A stretch of 64,000 bases of DNA from Henckelia pumila. Lineage: Eukaryota > Streptophyta > Magnoliopsida > Lamiales > Gesneriaceae. The DNA lies in contig NC_133122.1 in NCBI RefSeq assembly GCF_033568475.1, positions 16,558,763-16,622,762 of the forward strand. Direction: 5' to 3'. Each line of letters begins with the position of its first letter. The stretch's first letter is position 1. Shown piece by piece: positions 1-11,885 of this stretch. Below the pieces are notes generated by a model, which was not told the DNA's origin, did not search any database, and saw nothing but the letters and a program-made list of their open reading frames with translations. The position numbers and the translations under genes were made by a program.

Positions 1-335
1 GGATCACCTTGCTTTAAAAAAAAATAATATCTTATTTTAACATTTTATTACAACACCAATTCTCTTGTTGCGTACCTAATAAAATAATTTTATTTTATGG
101 TATAGGTTTAAAATTTATGATAAAATGTAAAAAAAAATCACACATATACATATAAATACTTGCAATATCATAATATTATACCATTTTAGATAATTTTGAC
201 AATAAAAATCTTATAATAACAAACACATCAGTCTTTTTAAATTGTTTACAATAAGTTAATTCAAACACTTTAACAACTTTTTTTTAAAATAAGATCTGAC
301 AGCTTATAAATTTCTAAAATAACCAATAAACTATA
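1..335. other. AT-rich intergenic DNA, no gene seen
   Basis: No open frame of convincing composition and no recognisable RNA gene were found. The stretch is dominated by A/T runs and ends where the arm of the fold-back element begins. Confidence 0.6.
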
Positions 336-664
336 GGTTCTGTTTGGACGTGTACTTTAAAAATATTTTTAGTGTTTCATAAGTGAAAAAATCTTAAAAG
401 TTATGTTTAGACATGTACTTATAAAACATTTTTGTAAAAGTTTTTTTAAAAACTTTTTATAAAAAAATTTTTAAAGTTGTTTTAATAATAAATATGTGTT
501 TGGACAATTATGCTATAAAAATATTTTAACATTTCAAAAGTCATGTTGTTCATCTTTGCCTTTCATGGTTCCATGCTAAAAACACATTTCAAGTGTTCTT
601 TAAAAACTATACTTGGAGAACACTTGAGATGTGCTTTTAGAATGAAACTATGGAAGACAAAGAT

Positions 665-721
665 CATGGGCGGATCTAGGAATTTTATCAAGGAGGGCAG
701 CCAGACACAATAAAAGATCAC

Positions 722-786
<65 letters not shown>

Positions 787-915
787 TAATCATCACATAA
801 AAAAAGTTAAATATAGTAAATTTAATAATATTTTTATATTTTAAATTTCACTTACAATTTACTCTTACGACTTGATATTTACTGAAAATAATTAATAATA
901 CATCATTCGATAAAC

Positions 916-947
<32 letters not shown>

Positions 948-1357
948 GTTCAGTATAATTAATTAATATTCGTAAAAATCTTCTCAGCAAAAAAATTTAT
1001 CTGCATTGCAGTTGTTGCAACTGGTAAAATAAAAGACAAAATTACAAGCTTATAAGGTAACAATTCTTGATTCCACAAATTTTTTTTTTAGATTTAAAAA
1101 ACTTAAAACACATTTGTGTTTAGGTTTAGAAACTTAGTGATTGTGCTACAATTTTTTAAAGACTATGAGCCACAAATTTTCGGGTATTTTGCACACAATA
1201 AACAATGAAGTTTAACTTAAATTTTTTGACCATCTTTTGTATTTTCGTGTTTGGTTCCTAATTTATGATCATAAATTATCATTTTTAAAATATAAGAATA
1301 TTTTGGTAATTTTAAAAAAAATCAAGTCGGGGCTGCCTCTTAGTAGAACCGTCAGTG
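665..1357. mobile_element. Nested hAT-like non-autonomous element
   Basis: The 8-bp sequence ACAAAGAT lies immediately to the left (657-664) and right (1358-1365), the target duplication length of hAT transposons. The ends are imperfect inverted repeats: CATGGGCGGATC on the left and, read on the other strand, CACTGACGGTTC on the right. The inside holds two TA microsatellites and AT-rich DNA with no transposase frame. It sits inside the right arm of the fold-back element, so it inserted later. Confidence 0.6.
724..786. repeat. (TA)n followed by (CA)n microsatellite
   Basis: About 22 TA units followed by about 9 CA units. A second TA tract of about 12 units lies at 921-947. An open frame that crosses the first tract on the minus strand is an artefact of the repeat. 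Confidence 0.9.
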
Positions 1358-1515
1358 ACAAAGATGAACAACATTATTTTTGAAATGTTAAAATATTTTT
1401 ATTGAATAGTTGTCCAAACACATATTTATTCTTAAAACAACTCTTAAAACATTTTATAAAAAATTTTAAAACTTTTATAAAAACGTTTTATAAATACATG
1501 TCCAAATGGAACCAT

Positions 1516-2146
1516 AACGACCTATATTTTGTTTTTAATAAATTAGTGAAATACCCTTTCAATCGTGATTGAGGATGTTCTGGGCCTCAATGTTTAGCTA
1601 ATGTCCATTATAGACCCAAGAAGGTGGTATCATTCTACTTATGTTACTTGTAATCGGAAAAGAAAAATAAGAACATAATTTTAGACTTTTTAGTACTCAT
1701 TAATTTGCCATTTTCATTGGTTCTCTTTGCCACATATATATATATATACATCACAAATCTCTCATGAAATAAGTAAAACACAAATAAATAAAACACAAAT
1801 ACTCGTATGAGACGTTATCATGAGTTAATTTTGAGATACAAATCTCTTATTCGACCTGACACATGAAAAAATATTACTTTTACGTCGAAAATATTACTTT
1901 TTTATTGTAGATATAAGTTGGATCAACTCGTTTCACAAATATAGATCTATGAGACTGCCTAACAACATATATAGTAAAATATTGGAAAGTCTCTCACTTT
2001 AGCAACCATGCTCTTTTATTCCTATTCCTATCAAGTTATATTATGTCATGATTCCTCTTATCATTCTGCTCTTCATTTTCCAATTTATGTTTCTGTATTG
2101 TTCAAAGTTCAATACAATTATCAAAAAACATGTCAAGACACCAAAA
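1516..2146. other. AT-rich intergenic DNA, no gene seen
   Basis: No coding frame or RNA gene can be supported. A short TA tract lies at about 1734-1748. Confidence 0.5.
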
Positions 2147-2149
2147 TTA

Positions 2150-2533
2150 GGGTCAGTTTGGATATAGAAGCTGGAAGGTTAAAAATTTTACAAAATTTTG
2201 TTAAAGAAAAGCTGAGAAGTGTTTTCTATAAGCTCTCCAAACACTACCTTAAAAAATTCAACTTCTTTAAGTGCTTTTATTTAAAAAAGCATAAGTCATT
2301 TTGGTGTTTGGATAAATGTTGAAAAAGTGCTTTTATTTAAATTTTTAAATATAGATAGAAGCAAAAGCTAGAAATTATAGCTTTTAAAAAAACATGTTTT
2401 TAAGTGTTTTTTTTAAATGACTTTTGTAACCAAAAGCAACACTTATAAGAAAAGTGCTTTATTTTTTTTAAAAAAAAAAAAATGTTTTTGACCTCCAGCT
2501 TCTCTAACCAAACTTCTCTAACCAAACGGGCTC
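2150..2533. mobile_element. PIF/Harbinger-like MITE
   Basis: A TTA triplet lies directly at both sides (2147-2149 and 2534-2536), the usual target duplication of PIF/Harbinger elements. The left end reads GGGTCAGTTTGG and the right end, on the other strand, GAGCCCGTTTGG. Both ends continue into a shared GAAGCTGGA inner motif. The inside is AT-rich, with self-complementary stretches around AAGTGCTTTTATTT. An open frame of 104 codons overlaps the left half but looks like chance. Confidence 0.65.
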
Positions 2534-3074
2534 TTAGTCGGTCCCTAGAAAATCATTCCCATTATTTTGTTGATAGCTGAAATGAACGAGCATCAAGTCC
2601 TTAAAATGTTCATTACAACTGCGTGCATTTTAAAACGGTGGCATCAGAATCTGCTAAATTTTCTGCTGATCTAAGATGGCACTATAAGTGCCTGCAAAAT
2701 CGTTGCACAGAAGCTAAAAGAGTGTGCCATTACATCACACCTTTATGAAGAAAAGAGATGGGATTCTTGCACAGTGTCTGTAAGAAACATAACTGTATAC
2801 TGTTTAATCCATGGCTATCGAGTATCATGAGACTTTTCTAGGTTCTTTCGTCATATACAAGTAATAAACCAGTAAGGTTGGCTTTCCATCTTAAAAATTT
2901 AGGTTATCATCTCTTGATTCTCTTCGCGAAGTTGAAACCCTTTTTTGCTCACCAAATCCTATGACAAAAAAATCATTAACAAGTATAATTTCTGTCTTCT
3001 AGGTTATGGACAAGGTATTGAAATTAATGCATCAGCACAAAATAACTGTCCAACAAAATCGTGACATTACCTGA

Positions 3075-4169
3075 TCATTTCTCTTGATCAACTTTCTTTC
3101 CAATCCAACTAGCAACTACGGGCGTAAGGGCTACCGTGGGAGGAAATCTGATAGGGGAAGCAGCCTTGTGGGCAGCATAGGCCAACGCAAAAGTCCCAAG
3201 TTTTTCCCCCGTTTCACTAGTAGAAATTCCAACCTGCAATAGCTACGAGAGATATGAATGCTACATCCTTTGTTGCATTAACAATGCATGAAGTTTGTTC
3301 ATTAGGGAACCTGTACCTTCTGCAGCAAAGCTGATACATCAACTCCAGCACTGATTAGAGCATAACAAAGGCCAAATGATATGAGGGAAAGGGTAATTGA
3401 AGTGGCTAAATATGCTGCTCCATATTTTGCCAGGAGTTCTTTTGCTTGATTTCCCTTTGAATTTCTTTCTTTATTTTCTTCATTTCCATCTTCTTTTACA
3501 GAGAGTATCTGGACATTCCAGAAGAAACTCAACACATGATTGGGTATAGAACAGACATCTTAGCCACGACAATCAAATGATCACCACTATTCCCGAATTG
3601 AAATGCTGCCTTTTTCTCCTACTTTTGAGCCATCACTCGTACATTGTAAACAGAATCAAATCTATGAGCAGTTCTTCAAACCAATGCTTATAAATATAAG
3701 CCACCCCGGGCCAATTGCCCAAGTGCCCCCTGAATCAGAGACCTCAACACAAGCCAACAATTATTGACTCCTAATACATCTACAACCAGAATTCCCTTCC
3801 TACGAACGATGTTTCATGACACCCATATTCAACTAGCATCCATTTTCAAGAATTCAAAACAGAGACGAACTCCCGCCAAGCATAATTAACAAACGAAATA
3901 CAATGATAAACAAAAACAATAGGAAAAGTAAGAACACGGGCTACCTTCCAAAGACCAGCTTCAAGGCCGTACTTCTTAGTGATTTCTTCTGGAGAAGATG
4001 GAGTCTTGATTTCCTCATGTTTCTCCTGCACCGCTCTTACCCTGAACCTGGTTAAACCAGAATTGGGGTTGCTTAATCTATTCGGCTTTCCATGTTTCGG
4101 CAATCTATTGAAAGGGAGAGCATTGTCACTGAATATCTGAGATGAGATTTGAAGAACTCTAGCAGCCAT
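3075..4169 (-). CDS. DUF1279/FAM210-like membrane protein, probably plastid
   Basis: Three exons on the minus strand: 4169-3945, 3508-3317 and 3233-3075, giving 191 aa with GT..AG borders and in-phase joins. Residues 1 to about 45 are rich in Ser, Arg and Asn and poor in acids, as in a chloroplast transit peptide. Residues about 97-191 match the DUF1279 (FAM210) pattern: a KELLAKYG start, one hydrophobic segment (about 107-128), then GVDVSALLQKVGI, GTFALAYAAHKAASPIRFPPT and a VASWIGKK tail. Plant members are small membrane proteins of poorly defined function; the animal relatives FAM210A/B are mitochondrial. The start ATG is the first in frame and gives a sensible transit peptide. No damage was seen. 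Confidence 0.85.
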
Positions 4170-5520
4170 TGTTCACCAACCGAACTCTCTCTATCTGAAC
4201 ATCGGCATTTGTCCTTTTTTAGAGAAGGAGAAGATGGGCTACGTAGAATTATTGACAGAAATAGAGACATGTAGTACAATTGTTGCATGCTTATTTAAAT
4301 CGGAGGCCAGATGAATATACTACCCTTCAGCAGTATTTCTTCAAAACACTGAAGCAACTAAAAGCACCTTTCTCACTGTATAACCGAATCGCAATCATTG
4401 GATAATTGATCAATGAGCAGATATTTGACATAGATAATTTGTAAAAGGCAGACCCTTCAGCCACCCCCTTACAAAATTTCAAAAAATATATATAAATTTC
4501 AACTCAGAACCGATCAAATATCCCCTACACAAATTTGATCCCCTTATTTTCTTCCAAATGACATACCTCGATCACTCAAATTCAGTCCAATTTCTCCTAA
4601 TTTCACACACAAACACAAAAAAAGTTTAAATTTTCATACTGTAGTTTACCAAATTCAAAAAAAAAAAAAAAAAATTTGAAAACTATCAATACCACCTGAG
4701 AAATGAAGATAACAGTTAAAAAAGAAGGCATCATATGGTTTGCACTTTGCAGGATATGAGGGGGGATACTCTTCAAAACCAATATCATCACTAAATTAAA
4801 CAATGGGCTGTGTAAGCGTGGGATGGAGATTTAACCACAGAGTACAGAGCTCTTGATAACGTGTAAATTACGTATTAATTAATCCATGTCTCTAAGATAA
4901 AGAAAACCATAATTCATCAGACGAGATGCAGTGGTAAAGAAAGACCAGAAATTACGACGGAGTTCTCCGCAATGTTGCCTTCAGAATCAGGTAGAATCCC
5001 GACTCCGAATTGATTGCTCGTTTCAAGCTTTTAGGGTTTATGGTAAGTAATTCAAATCAAAAAACGAAAGAGGTCAACAATTCAAATCAAGCTTTTAGAA
5101 ATGATGGGAAAAGGATTTCAACAGCGAAAGAGAATGAGAAACTATAAATCTAAACAGAATCTATCTTTTATCAGTTATCACACAATTCTAATCCTAAATT
5201 TCCCTTTTTACTAATTTCAAGATATACAAATACAAGATTAACCTGTAAATTAATAAGTGATTACTGATTAACCTTGATAAAAAAAAATAAAAAAAAAAAG
5301 TTGGCCTTTTATTATTTTTTTTCCATTTTTCCTGAAAGAAAATAAACGCGCTTCATTCTAAGTAGAGTTTTGAAACATACAATTTATATTAATTGATTGG
5401 TTTTGTTTATATTATTCTCGTTGTAGGTTACAAAAATGTTCATATTAATAAGTAATTAGAAAACAAAACAATACCGAGAGTCAGATGATTTTTTTTTCTG
5501 CAAAACGTTTACATGAACAT
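4170..5520. other. Upstream region of the DUF1279 gene; no second gene supported
   Basis: The stretch holds a poly(A) tract near 4659-4675, AT-rich DNA, and a short GC-richer patch at about 4930-5050. A telo-box-like AGGGTTTA lies near 5033. The patch could be a 5' untranslated exon or a promoter fragment, but no coding frame of note follows it. Confidence 0.4.
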
Positions 5521-5531
5521 CTTGTACTCGG

Positions 5532-5606
5532 TAAGGTCGATATGTTACCCATGAGTAGCGTGGTAATCATTGGGGACACACTGCCCATGGGCAGCATGAA
5601 CAAAAC
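5532..5606. repeat. Short palindromic element, hairpin-family relative
   Basis: The sequence contains TTACCCATGAGTAGC and, 40 bp on, the perfect 12-bp palindrome inside CTGCCCATGGGCAG. A 9-bp direct repeat CTTGTACTC flanks the block at about 5521 and 5612. It resembles the GGGTAGC-type hairpins at 22.9, 23.6 and 61.0 kb but is shorter and more degenerate. Confidence 0.35.
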
Positions 5607-5884
5607 TCTTGTACTCAATGTAACATAGGCAAAGCGGTTCAATGTTAGTTGATTTTTATTTGATCGAGTTTTATAAATTACATTAATAAACTATTGTCAT
5701 ACATTTCTAACTATACTGCTCATTGTATATTTTTAGTAATATTTGTTTTCAAAACTAATAGCAGTAAACCATTAATGAAAATGTCTTTTTTTGGGGATAA
5801 AAGGAAAAAAGAACAAGAAAAAAACTCAAACTTGCGAAAATTAGTGACAACAGCAACTCTCATGTATATATGTTGACATTTCAA

Positions 5885-6217
5885 TCAACTCCTTTTCTTT
5901 TTGCTACATATTGCATGCCATGCGAAAGCGCTTAGCAAAGACGAAGACTCGTGATCGCTGATAGACCGGGGCATGTCGTTGCGCGCTCTCATCGTGATCG
6001 GAATCGCCCTCGAGACATCGGTTATCGGCAACATACAATTGGCAAAAAGTGTATTTGCTGTGGCCGTAAAACAACTTTTCCAATAAAATGGTGGTGGTAT
6101 ATTGTCTACCAACTCTAAATTTATCTCGAAAAGATCATCTTCATCTTCTATTTCATATGCTTGGATTCGAGTGGGGGATTCAAATTTTTCAGCATTTGAT
6201 TTGGCGAATAAAGCCAT
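5885..6217 (-). CDS. Small plant protein of unknown function (110 aa)
   Basis: A single uninterrupted exon starting with ATG. Residues 18-37 hold an acidic stretch (YEIEDEDDLFEINLELVD). It is followed by IPPPFYWKSCF and a mildly hydrophobic core (NTLFANCMLPITDVSRAIPI), and the tail is basic (SKKKRS). There is no signal peptide and no known catalytic motif. From memory this resembles a family of about 100-aa plant proteins without assigned function that share an ANCLLPISD-like core, but this was not verified. The frame's composition is unlike the neighbouring AT-rich DNA, which supports a real gene. It could still be a remnant. Confidence 0.55.
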   Translation of the reverse strand: MALFAKSNAEKFESPTRIQAYEIEDEDDLFEINLELVDNIPPPFYWKSCFTATANTLFANCMLPITDVSRAIPITMRARNDMPRSISDHESSSLLSAFAWHAICSKKKRS

Positions 6218-7030
6218 GTCTGAATGATAAGCTGAGATTCGATGGTTTTGATTCTAGTATATGTAGTATGGAGTTGTGGGGTTGGTTGAATGTTAGGAAT
6301 TTAATTCTTCAACAATCTATCTAATTGGATATCATAACTTTGAAAATTTGAATATATTCCATGATTTTAATTGGCAGCTCACCCAAAGCAATCTACTGAT
6401 TGGGATGGGATATGTTGGCTTAGAACTCTGAAGCTCGAATAAATTTAACTTTCGATGGGAATAAAGTTTTTTGGTAAACTCTACTGGCGAATCATTTTTT
6501 AGACATAGAATTTTTATAAATTATAGAAGAAATTGCAAATTTTCATTAAGCGAAAAAGCCCTCAGATATAATTAAATCTTACGCGCAGAAATGATGTCAT
6601 AATTAATAGACATCTTGCTTATGAACCCGATGTTTCCATTTACATAAAATTCTGATTAGTGGAACAATTCCAAGCAACGTTTTAACGTATTTTAAAATTT
6701 TTAAATACAGTTTGTTTGATGTTATTACAAGATGAGTAACAAGTGTGATAAAATATTGTCACGTTGATAAAATATAAGCAAATGATATATATAAAGATGA
6801 ATAATATGTTATTTGATATGTTTTTAACTTGTATTGTATCTATTAGTATATATTATGTAATATCAAGTGGTCTCTTGGTATGGACATCCTCTTGATTTTT
6901 GTTTTTCAATAATTATGAATTACGTACGAATATGTCATTTTTATTATATTTTTTTGTATTTCATGAATATTTATTTAAAAAAAATGTCATTTTTTTAATT
7001 TTACTATTTATTATTATTTTTTATTTTCAG
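6218..7030. other. AT-rich intergenic DNA
   Basis: Upstream side of the small gene. No frame or RNA gene is supported. There is a weak imperfect inverted repeat near 6863-6896 (TCAAGTGG against CCTCTTGA). Confidence 0.4.
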
Positions 7031-7130
7031 TTAAAAAAATAGACAATAGAAGACACGCAACATGTGCGTCCCGGGTAATTAAAAAAATAGACAATAGAAG
7101 ACACGTAACGCGTGTGCGTCCGGGTACTAG
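7031..7130 (+). mobile_element. Candidate Helitron 3' end, tandemly duplicated
   Basis: Two copies of a unit of about 48 bp lie side by side (7031-7078 and 7079-7130). Each holds AGACAATAGAAGACACG. The second copy has an ACACG..CGTGT hairpin followed 12 bp later by CTAG and then T, the arrangement of plant Helitron 3' termini (hairpin, CTRR, T). No 5' TC end could be paired with it and no Rep/helicase frame is present, so this would be a non-autonomous element. Confidence 0.4.
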
Positions 7131-8940
7131 TTATTATTGTTTACTATTTTATTATATATTAAATTTCTGAACAAACTCCAAATCAACTATTGTGTAATAT
7201 TCTGTCAAAAAAAAACTATTGTGTAATATTTGTTTTGACGGTCAAAAAGGCCCAATATTGATGTAATGGGCTGGTGGGTTGTCACGGAGGGCCCATTATT
7301 ATATTATGAAGAAAAAATAACTAAATTTGAATAATTAATATGTATAAATTATAATATTTATGGAGTATTTGCTCACAAAAAAAAATAATTTTATATAATT
7401 GATTCAATTTATAGATTATGAAAAATTGGAGAAAATCAGAAATTGGTAGTATTTAAAAACAAAAATAAAAAGCTGAATCCATAATATGAATTAGTAATTT
7501 ACTTTTTCCATGGAGTAATACTTGAAAAAATGAGACATCAAGCCGACATATATATACAAAACAATAAACAAGTTTTACACATCAGTAGATATGTCTTTCA
7601 AGTTTATATAAGAAGAGCGAACACCCAAAAAAATCAACTATATTTTTATTATTGTAATATAGTAACCTACGGACTTTCTATATGTAATAAAAATATGAGA
7701 TATGGGATATATATATTCAAATTTCAAGAAAAAAAAACTAAAATCATGCTACAAATACTTAAGATTCAAATCATGCGATGCTTAATTTTTTTTAAAACCT
7801 TAACAAGTTATAATTTATTGTATGCCAGAGTTATATGGGTTTTATTTTCATCTAATAAAAATGATCAAAACATTTAAATAAGAATTAAATTAATTATGCA
7901 TGATATATATACTTTGTTTTAATTTTTCTGTTCATATATGATCGATATATACACACATATATATATATCAATACATATATATTTTACTAGTTTTCTTTCA
8001 CTACTTATTATGTTTTCCAATTGCATGAATCGGCAGAGTGGGAGTGTTGACTATGGAGTCTGCAATAACAAAGAGAAAACACGAAGAATAAATGACGGCA
8101 GTGTCCTATTTTGTTCAAAAAACATATGATGATTGCCAAAACACATTAATTAATGAAAACGTATAAAAATAAATTGTTTTTGTTTTGGGGGGTTTTTTCA
8201 ATGATTCATTTCGTGTAGAAGGAACCCATATTTCCAATATGCATTCATTGCAAATCATTATATATCCAGAAGATTTCTTAAATGCCACAGATTTCCTAGA
8301 AATTGCAATCATATATCATGCTGTAAAATTTAATTATAAACACTCGAATTTTGAAGATTTGATGAGGATGCTCAATCAAAGCATAGGCAAGAAAATATAC
8401 ATAAATAGGTCCTTGTTGATTGCTTATGGTTTCGCAGGAGCCTTGAATAAGAATTTTGACCAAATAATTTTGGGAAAATTAATATTTATATATTTAATAT
8501 ACATGTCAACTCATATCAGATAGTGATGTTATTCTATCAAATGAAATTATTTTAGGATTTTGAAATATCATGTAATAATTACATCGACGTTGTATGAATA
8601 TGGAAAAATCTTATTGTCAAGAAAAATAAATATATATATTTTGGGGTAGTTTGAAAGTAACGTAGTATTAAATACAAAATAAAATCAAACAAAGGGACAC
8701 ACGTCTTCTCATGTAATAAATAAATTTCATTTAATAGAATCATCAGAGAATCCAATCCAATAGTGAAAATAAACCAGGTTCGTTCTCTAGTTTGGCTTGG
8801 AATTAATTAATTCCCCTATGTAGTCAATCATGGGCCTAGCTAGTTTCCAATTTGACTTATTGAGCTGGTTGCTGGGATACGGCGTGCGTGCCCCTGCCCC
8901 CTCCAACTTTAGAAATGCACTTTATTTATTTATTTTTATT
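7131..8940. other. AT-rich intergenic DNA, no supported gene
   Basis: The region holds several open frames of 60-115 codons, including one of 112 codons at 8185-8523. All have extreme A/T composition, no recognisable domain and no splice partners. A gene cannot be supported here. Confidence 0.45.
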
Positions 8941-9039
8941 TTTAACGAAATAAAACTATGTGAAAATTGAATTTAAAGTTTGAAATTTTGTTTCAAATTT
9001 ATGATTTTGATATCCGAATTATTTAGGTCTCTAGTTTTC

Positions 9040-9360
9040 TTATCGATCTCTAATTTAGAGGTTTGTAACCGAATTCGAGATCCAACGAAATATCGATCTC
9101 TAATTTAGAGATCAATACTATTATAGGTCTAATTTGAGACCGAAATTCCTGACTTCGGTTTAATTTAAGATTGAATGATATTATTATCGGTCTAATTTGA
9201 GATCGAAATTACTGACTTCGGTCTTCAACCGTTTAGTCTTTTTAAAAAAAATTATTTATTTACTTTTTGGGACTAAGAAAAAATTTCGATCCCTAAAAAT
9301 AGCGATCGATTTTATATTGTAGAGACTGCTTTGAGAATCATCGATCTTTAAATTTATATT
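9040..9360. repeat. Degenerate repeats of the GATCTCTAATTTAGAGATC type
   Basis: The palindromic core TCTCTAATTTAGAG recurs at about 9045 and 9095. A second unit built on GACCGAAATT..TGACTTCGGT occurs at about 9140-9170 and 9190-9222. Such small clustered inverted repeats resemble the subterminal repeats of CACTA elements, but no CACTA terminus was found. Confidence 0.4.
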
Positions 9361-10200
9361 TTTTCATTTTTAATTTTAAAATTATTTTTGTAACATAGTT
9401 TTTGTAAAATTCACAAATTGAGAACCAAAGAAGCTCCTATCGTGTCTACATTGTCGACCAATTCGCCCAAGCTATGAAGTGGATCACCCGCTACTATTTG
9501 AGGATTAGTAAATCAAGTCGCACATTCGACAGCTATATATTATTGGTTTTTATGTTCAAGTATCCAAAAATTCAAGGATTTTTATCCATTGTTATAAGTT
9601 GTAATGTAAATCATGATTTGTATATTTCATGTTTTTTTTAAAAGGTGAAACCAATAATCATTCACGCGGAGATGTCAAGAAGAACAGAGCAATGTGTATT
9701 TTTCATGTTGTTGAGGAATGAATGAATGTCATATTTATCTTTTAAAAAATAAAATATAGGGAAGAGATATGCATTTAATTTGCCACGATTTTGATAATCA
9801 TGGTACATATAAGAAGTTTGGTGGGTTAATTGGTCAACCAGAATGACGTGATCCATGTCATGTCCGTTAGATCATATATAGTTTTCTTTAAAAATTGAAA
9901 TGAACCCTAACATTGACTTTATTTTTTTGTTTTAATTAATTTTTCATGACATCTCTTTTGATTAGATCCTCCGGTACAGAATCTCGTCGACAAGCCATTT
10001 TTTGTATTCTTTTGTTTTATACTCCATATTATTATTTAACAATTGTATATAACAACCCAAAACATTATTATTATTATTATTTTATTATTATTATTATTTT
10101 ATTATATAAAAAATTAGCATACTATACTAATTATTTTTAAAAACACCAAAATATATTATTTCATAATTATTATTTTTTTATCCACTATTCCACTAAACCT
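9361..10200. other. Intergenic DNA, no supported gene
   Basis: AT-rich. An (ATT)n-like tract lies at about 10065-10105. The short open frames here look like chance. Confidence 0.45.
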
Positions 10201-10260
10201 CCCACTCATTTTATATTTTGTTTTCAAATATAAAAAATACATATAAAAAATTTTTATTTT

Positions 10261-10493
10261 AGACACGCAAAGCGTGCATATTTTTTCACTAGTTATTAAA
10301 ATAGTTGAGAGAGAAATTGTTTATATGTGTGGACTTCATCTTTTGTTTTCACTTTTACCCTATTTCCACTTCTATATGTTATTCCATAATTATTCTTCAT
10401 ATCCACCACCCAACTAAAAAATCCACTCACTCTACCTTTCACATGAAAAAACTTATATTTCATAATACAAACGCATCATGCATTTTTCACTAG
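10261..10493 (+). mobile_element. Two candidate Helitron 3' ends
   Basis: At 10264-10292 a CACGC..GCGTG hairpin is followed by a T-rich spacer and CTAG before T. About 200 bp on, a weaker GCAT..ATGC stem (about 10472-10482) is followed by TTTTTCACTAG ending at 10493, again before T. Both copies end TTTTTCACTAG. No 5' end was identified. Confidence 0.35.
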
Positions 10494-11240
10494 TATATAT
10501 AAACTATAGAATCACATTGCTTGTATCAAGCAATTGCCACTATGCAACTTTCGTCTTTTATCATACAACAGCTTAAAAGTGTAAAGTGTCGATTATTTAT
10601 TTTTCTACTGACAAATTATTGATCCAAAAATTAAAAAAAAAAGAAAAGAAAAAGGAATATGATGCGTTTTAAAACCTTGATCGATCAGTCGAAGTAATGC
10701 ATGAGTCATGACTCAGATATTTTGGTGTATACTTTACTTACAAAAAAATTAAATATGCAAAACATTCACTCAAATTTGTTTCTCTTTTCTTCTTTTTTCA
10801 CGATACAGCTTACGTACCATAAAAGATATATATTGAATCATGCATGCTTTCTCAAATTCAAGGATATATATAATTTACTGTATTGAACAAAGTTCCGGTA
10901 CCGTTTAATGAAACCTGGATTAATCATAACAATCATTAAAATCGATCCTCATACGCAAACAGAATGAAGACAGAGAGATATGAATAATTAATAAACATTA
11001 ATATTATAAATTTCTTGGCCGAGAAGTAGACTGATACAAGTTCACAATTTTAATTCACCCCCCACACAAAAGAGAAACTCGACCCCCACCCCAAAAAAAA
11101 AAAAAAAAACCTTAAAAAGATCGGAAACTACGTACGTACAATATTTCATCCTATGTAACAAGACTCTAGTACCAGCAGACACTATTAATTTATCTTTTAT
11201 GATCTTCTAACGAAAGTGGGGTCTAAAAGCATTCATGTCC
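10494..11240. other. 3' side of the ZPR gene, no other gene seen
   Basis: AT-rich. The part nearest 11251 is expected to be the 3' untranslated region of the minus-strand ZPR gene. Nothing else is supported. Confidence 0.4.
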
Positions 11241-11251
11241 CCGATCGAATC

Positions 11252-11467
11252 TCATTTCTTGGATGATTTTCCGGGCTTGGTGGCGGAGGCGGCGGACAGA
11301 TTGAGATCAGGGATCGAACTGCCGGAGGCGGCGGCGAGCTTCTTCTTGAGCTCGATGAGAAGGGCTTGGTTCTCTTGATTCAGAAGCTCCGCCGTCTTCC
11401 TCAGCTTCTCGTTCTCCTGTATGATGTAGCAGTTCTCCAGATACAGCTTCGAGTTGAACCTCTCCAT
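11252..11467 (-). CDS. ZPR3: LITTLE ZIPPER microprotein, ZPR3/ZPR4 type
   Basis: A single-exon protein of 71 aa. It opens with MERFNSKLYLENCYIIQENE, which matches the ZPR3/4 opening, and continues as a short leucine zipper (residues about 8-44, with LRKTAELLNQENQALLIELKKKL). The tail holds a PDLNLS motif and a Ser/Lys-rich end. ZPR proteins have only the dimerisation zipper of class III HD-ZIP factors. They bind those factors into inactive heterodimers and are themselves induced by HD-ZIPIII, so they set shoot meristem and leaf polarity by feedback. Length and zipper register look intact. The choice between ZPR3 and ZPR4 is not resolved. A TATA box lies at 11886-11894. Confidence 0.92.
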   Translation of the reverse strand: MERFNSKLYLENCYIIQENEKLRKTAELLNQENQALLIELKKKLAAASGSSIPDLNLSAASATKPGKSSKK

Positions 11468-11885
11468 CTTAATTAATTAATTTCTGCCAACAAGAAAATA
11501 AAACAACTCAGATAAATTATGTACATAATAATATATCCCAAAAATCCCATCAAGTGAAAAGTGTCTGTGAAACAGTGGGGAATTTGGAATTGAACGAATC
11601 GAAATAGAGCAGGAACAAGAAATCAAAGTTGGGGACTTGACAAAATACATTGCAGAAATTGAAAAAGGGGGCGTTTGTCTAGCTTTGGTGGTGAAAGAAA
11701 GCAGGGAGACAGAGAGAAAGTGGTGGGGGGGCCTCTACTAGTTTAGTTGAGTTTTACTAAAAAGATCACCACCTTTTGGAAGTGAGCAGAAGGGGGAGAG
11801 TGTTTCTCTTCTCGAATTGGCAGTAAACAAGATTTCGGAAAATAGTTTCTGTTTGGTTGAGTGGAGTGGAGTGGCCAAGTGCAAG

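Larger units (their letters stand above)
336..1515. mobile_element. Fold-back (long inverted repeat) element with nested insertion
   Basis: The outer arms are long inverted repeats. The left arm begins GGTTCTGTTTGGAC and the right arm ends with the near-complement GTCCAAATGGAACC. Further in, the two arms keep pairing (for example TGTGTTTGGACAA against TTGTCCAAACACA). After removing the nested element at 665-1357, the remaining roughly 480 bp form an almost continuous palindrome whose loop lies near 610. The flanks may share a 3-bp ATA duplication. The ends resemble PIF/Harbinger-type MITEs with GTTTGG ends, but no transposase is present. Confidence 0.6.

Noticed and set aside
563-796. 77-codon minus-strand frame across the TA/CA microsatellite
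   Set aside because: The protein is a run of Tyr-Ile and Val-Cys repeats produced by the microsatellite.
2008-2322. 104-codon plus-strand frame
   Set aside because: It overlaps the left half of a Harbinger-like MITE and has no domain or codon signal.
8185-8523. 112-codon plus-strand frame in AT-rich DNA
   Set aside because: No recognisable domain, very high A/T, no splice partners. I could not support a gene.
9040-9360. CACTA transposon
   Set aside because: The clustered small repeats look like CACTA subterminal repeats, but no CACTA/TAGTG termini or 3-bp duplication were found.
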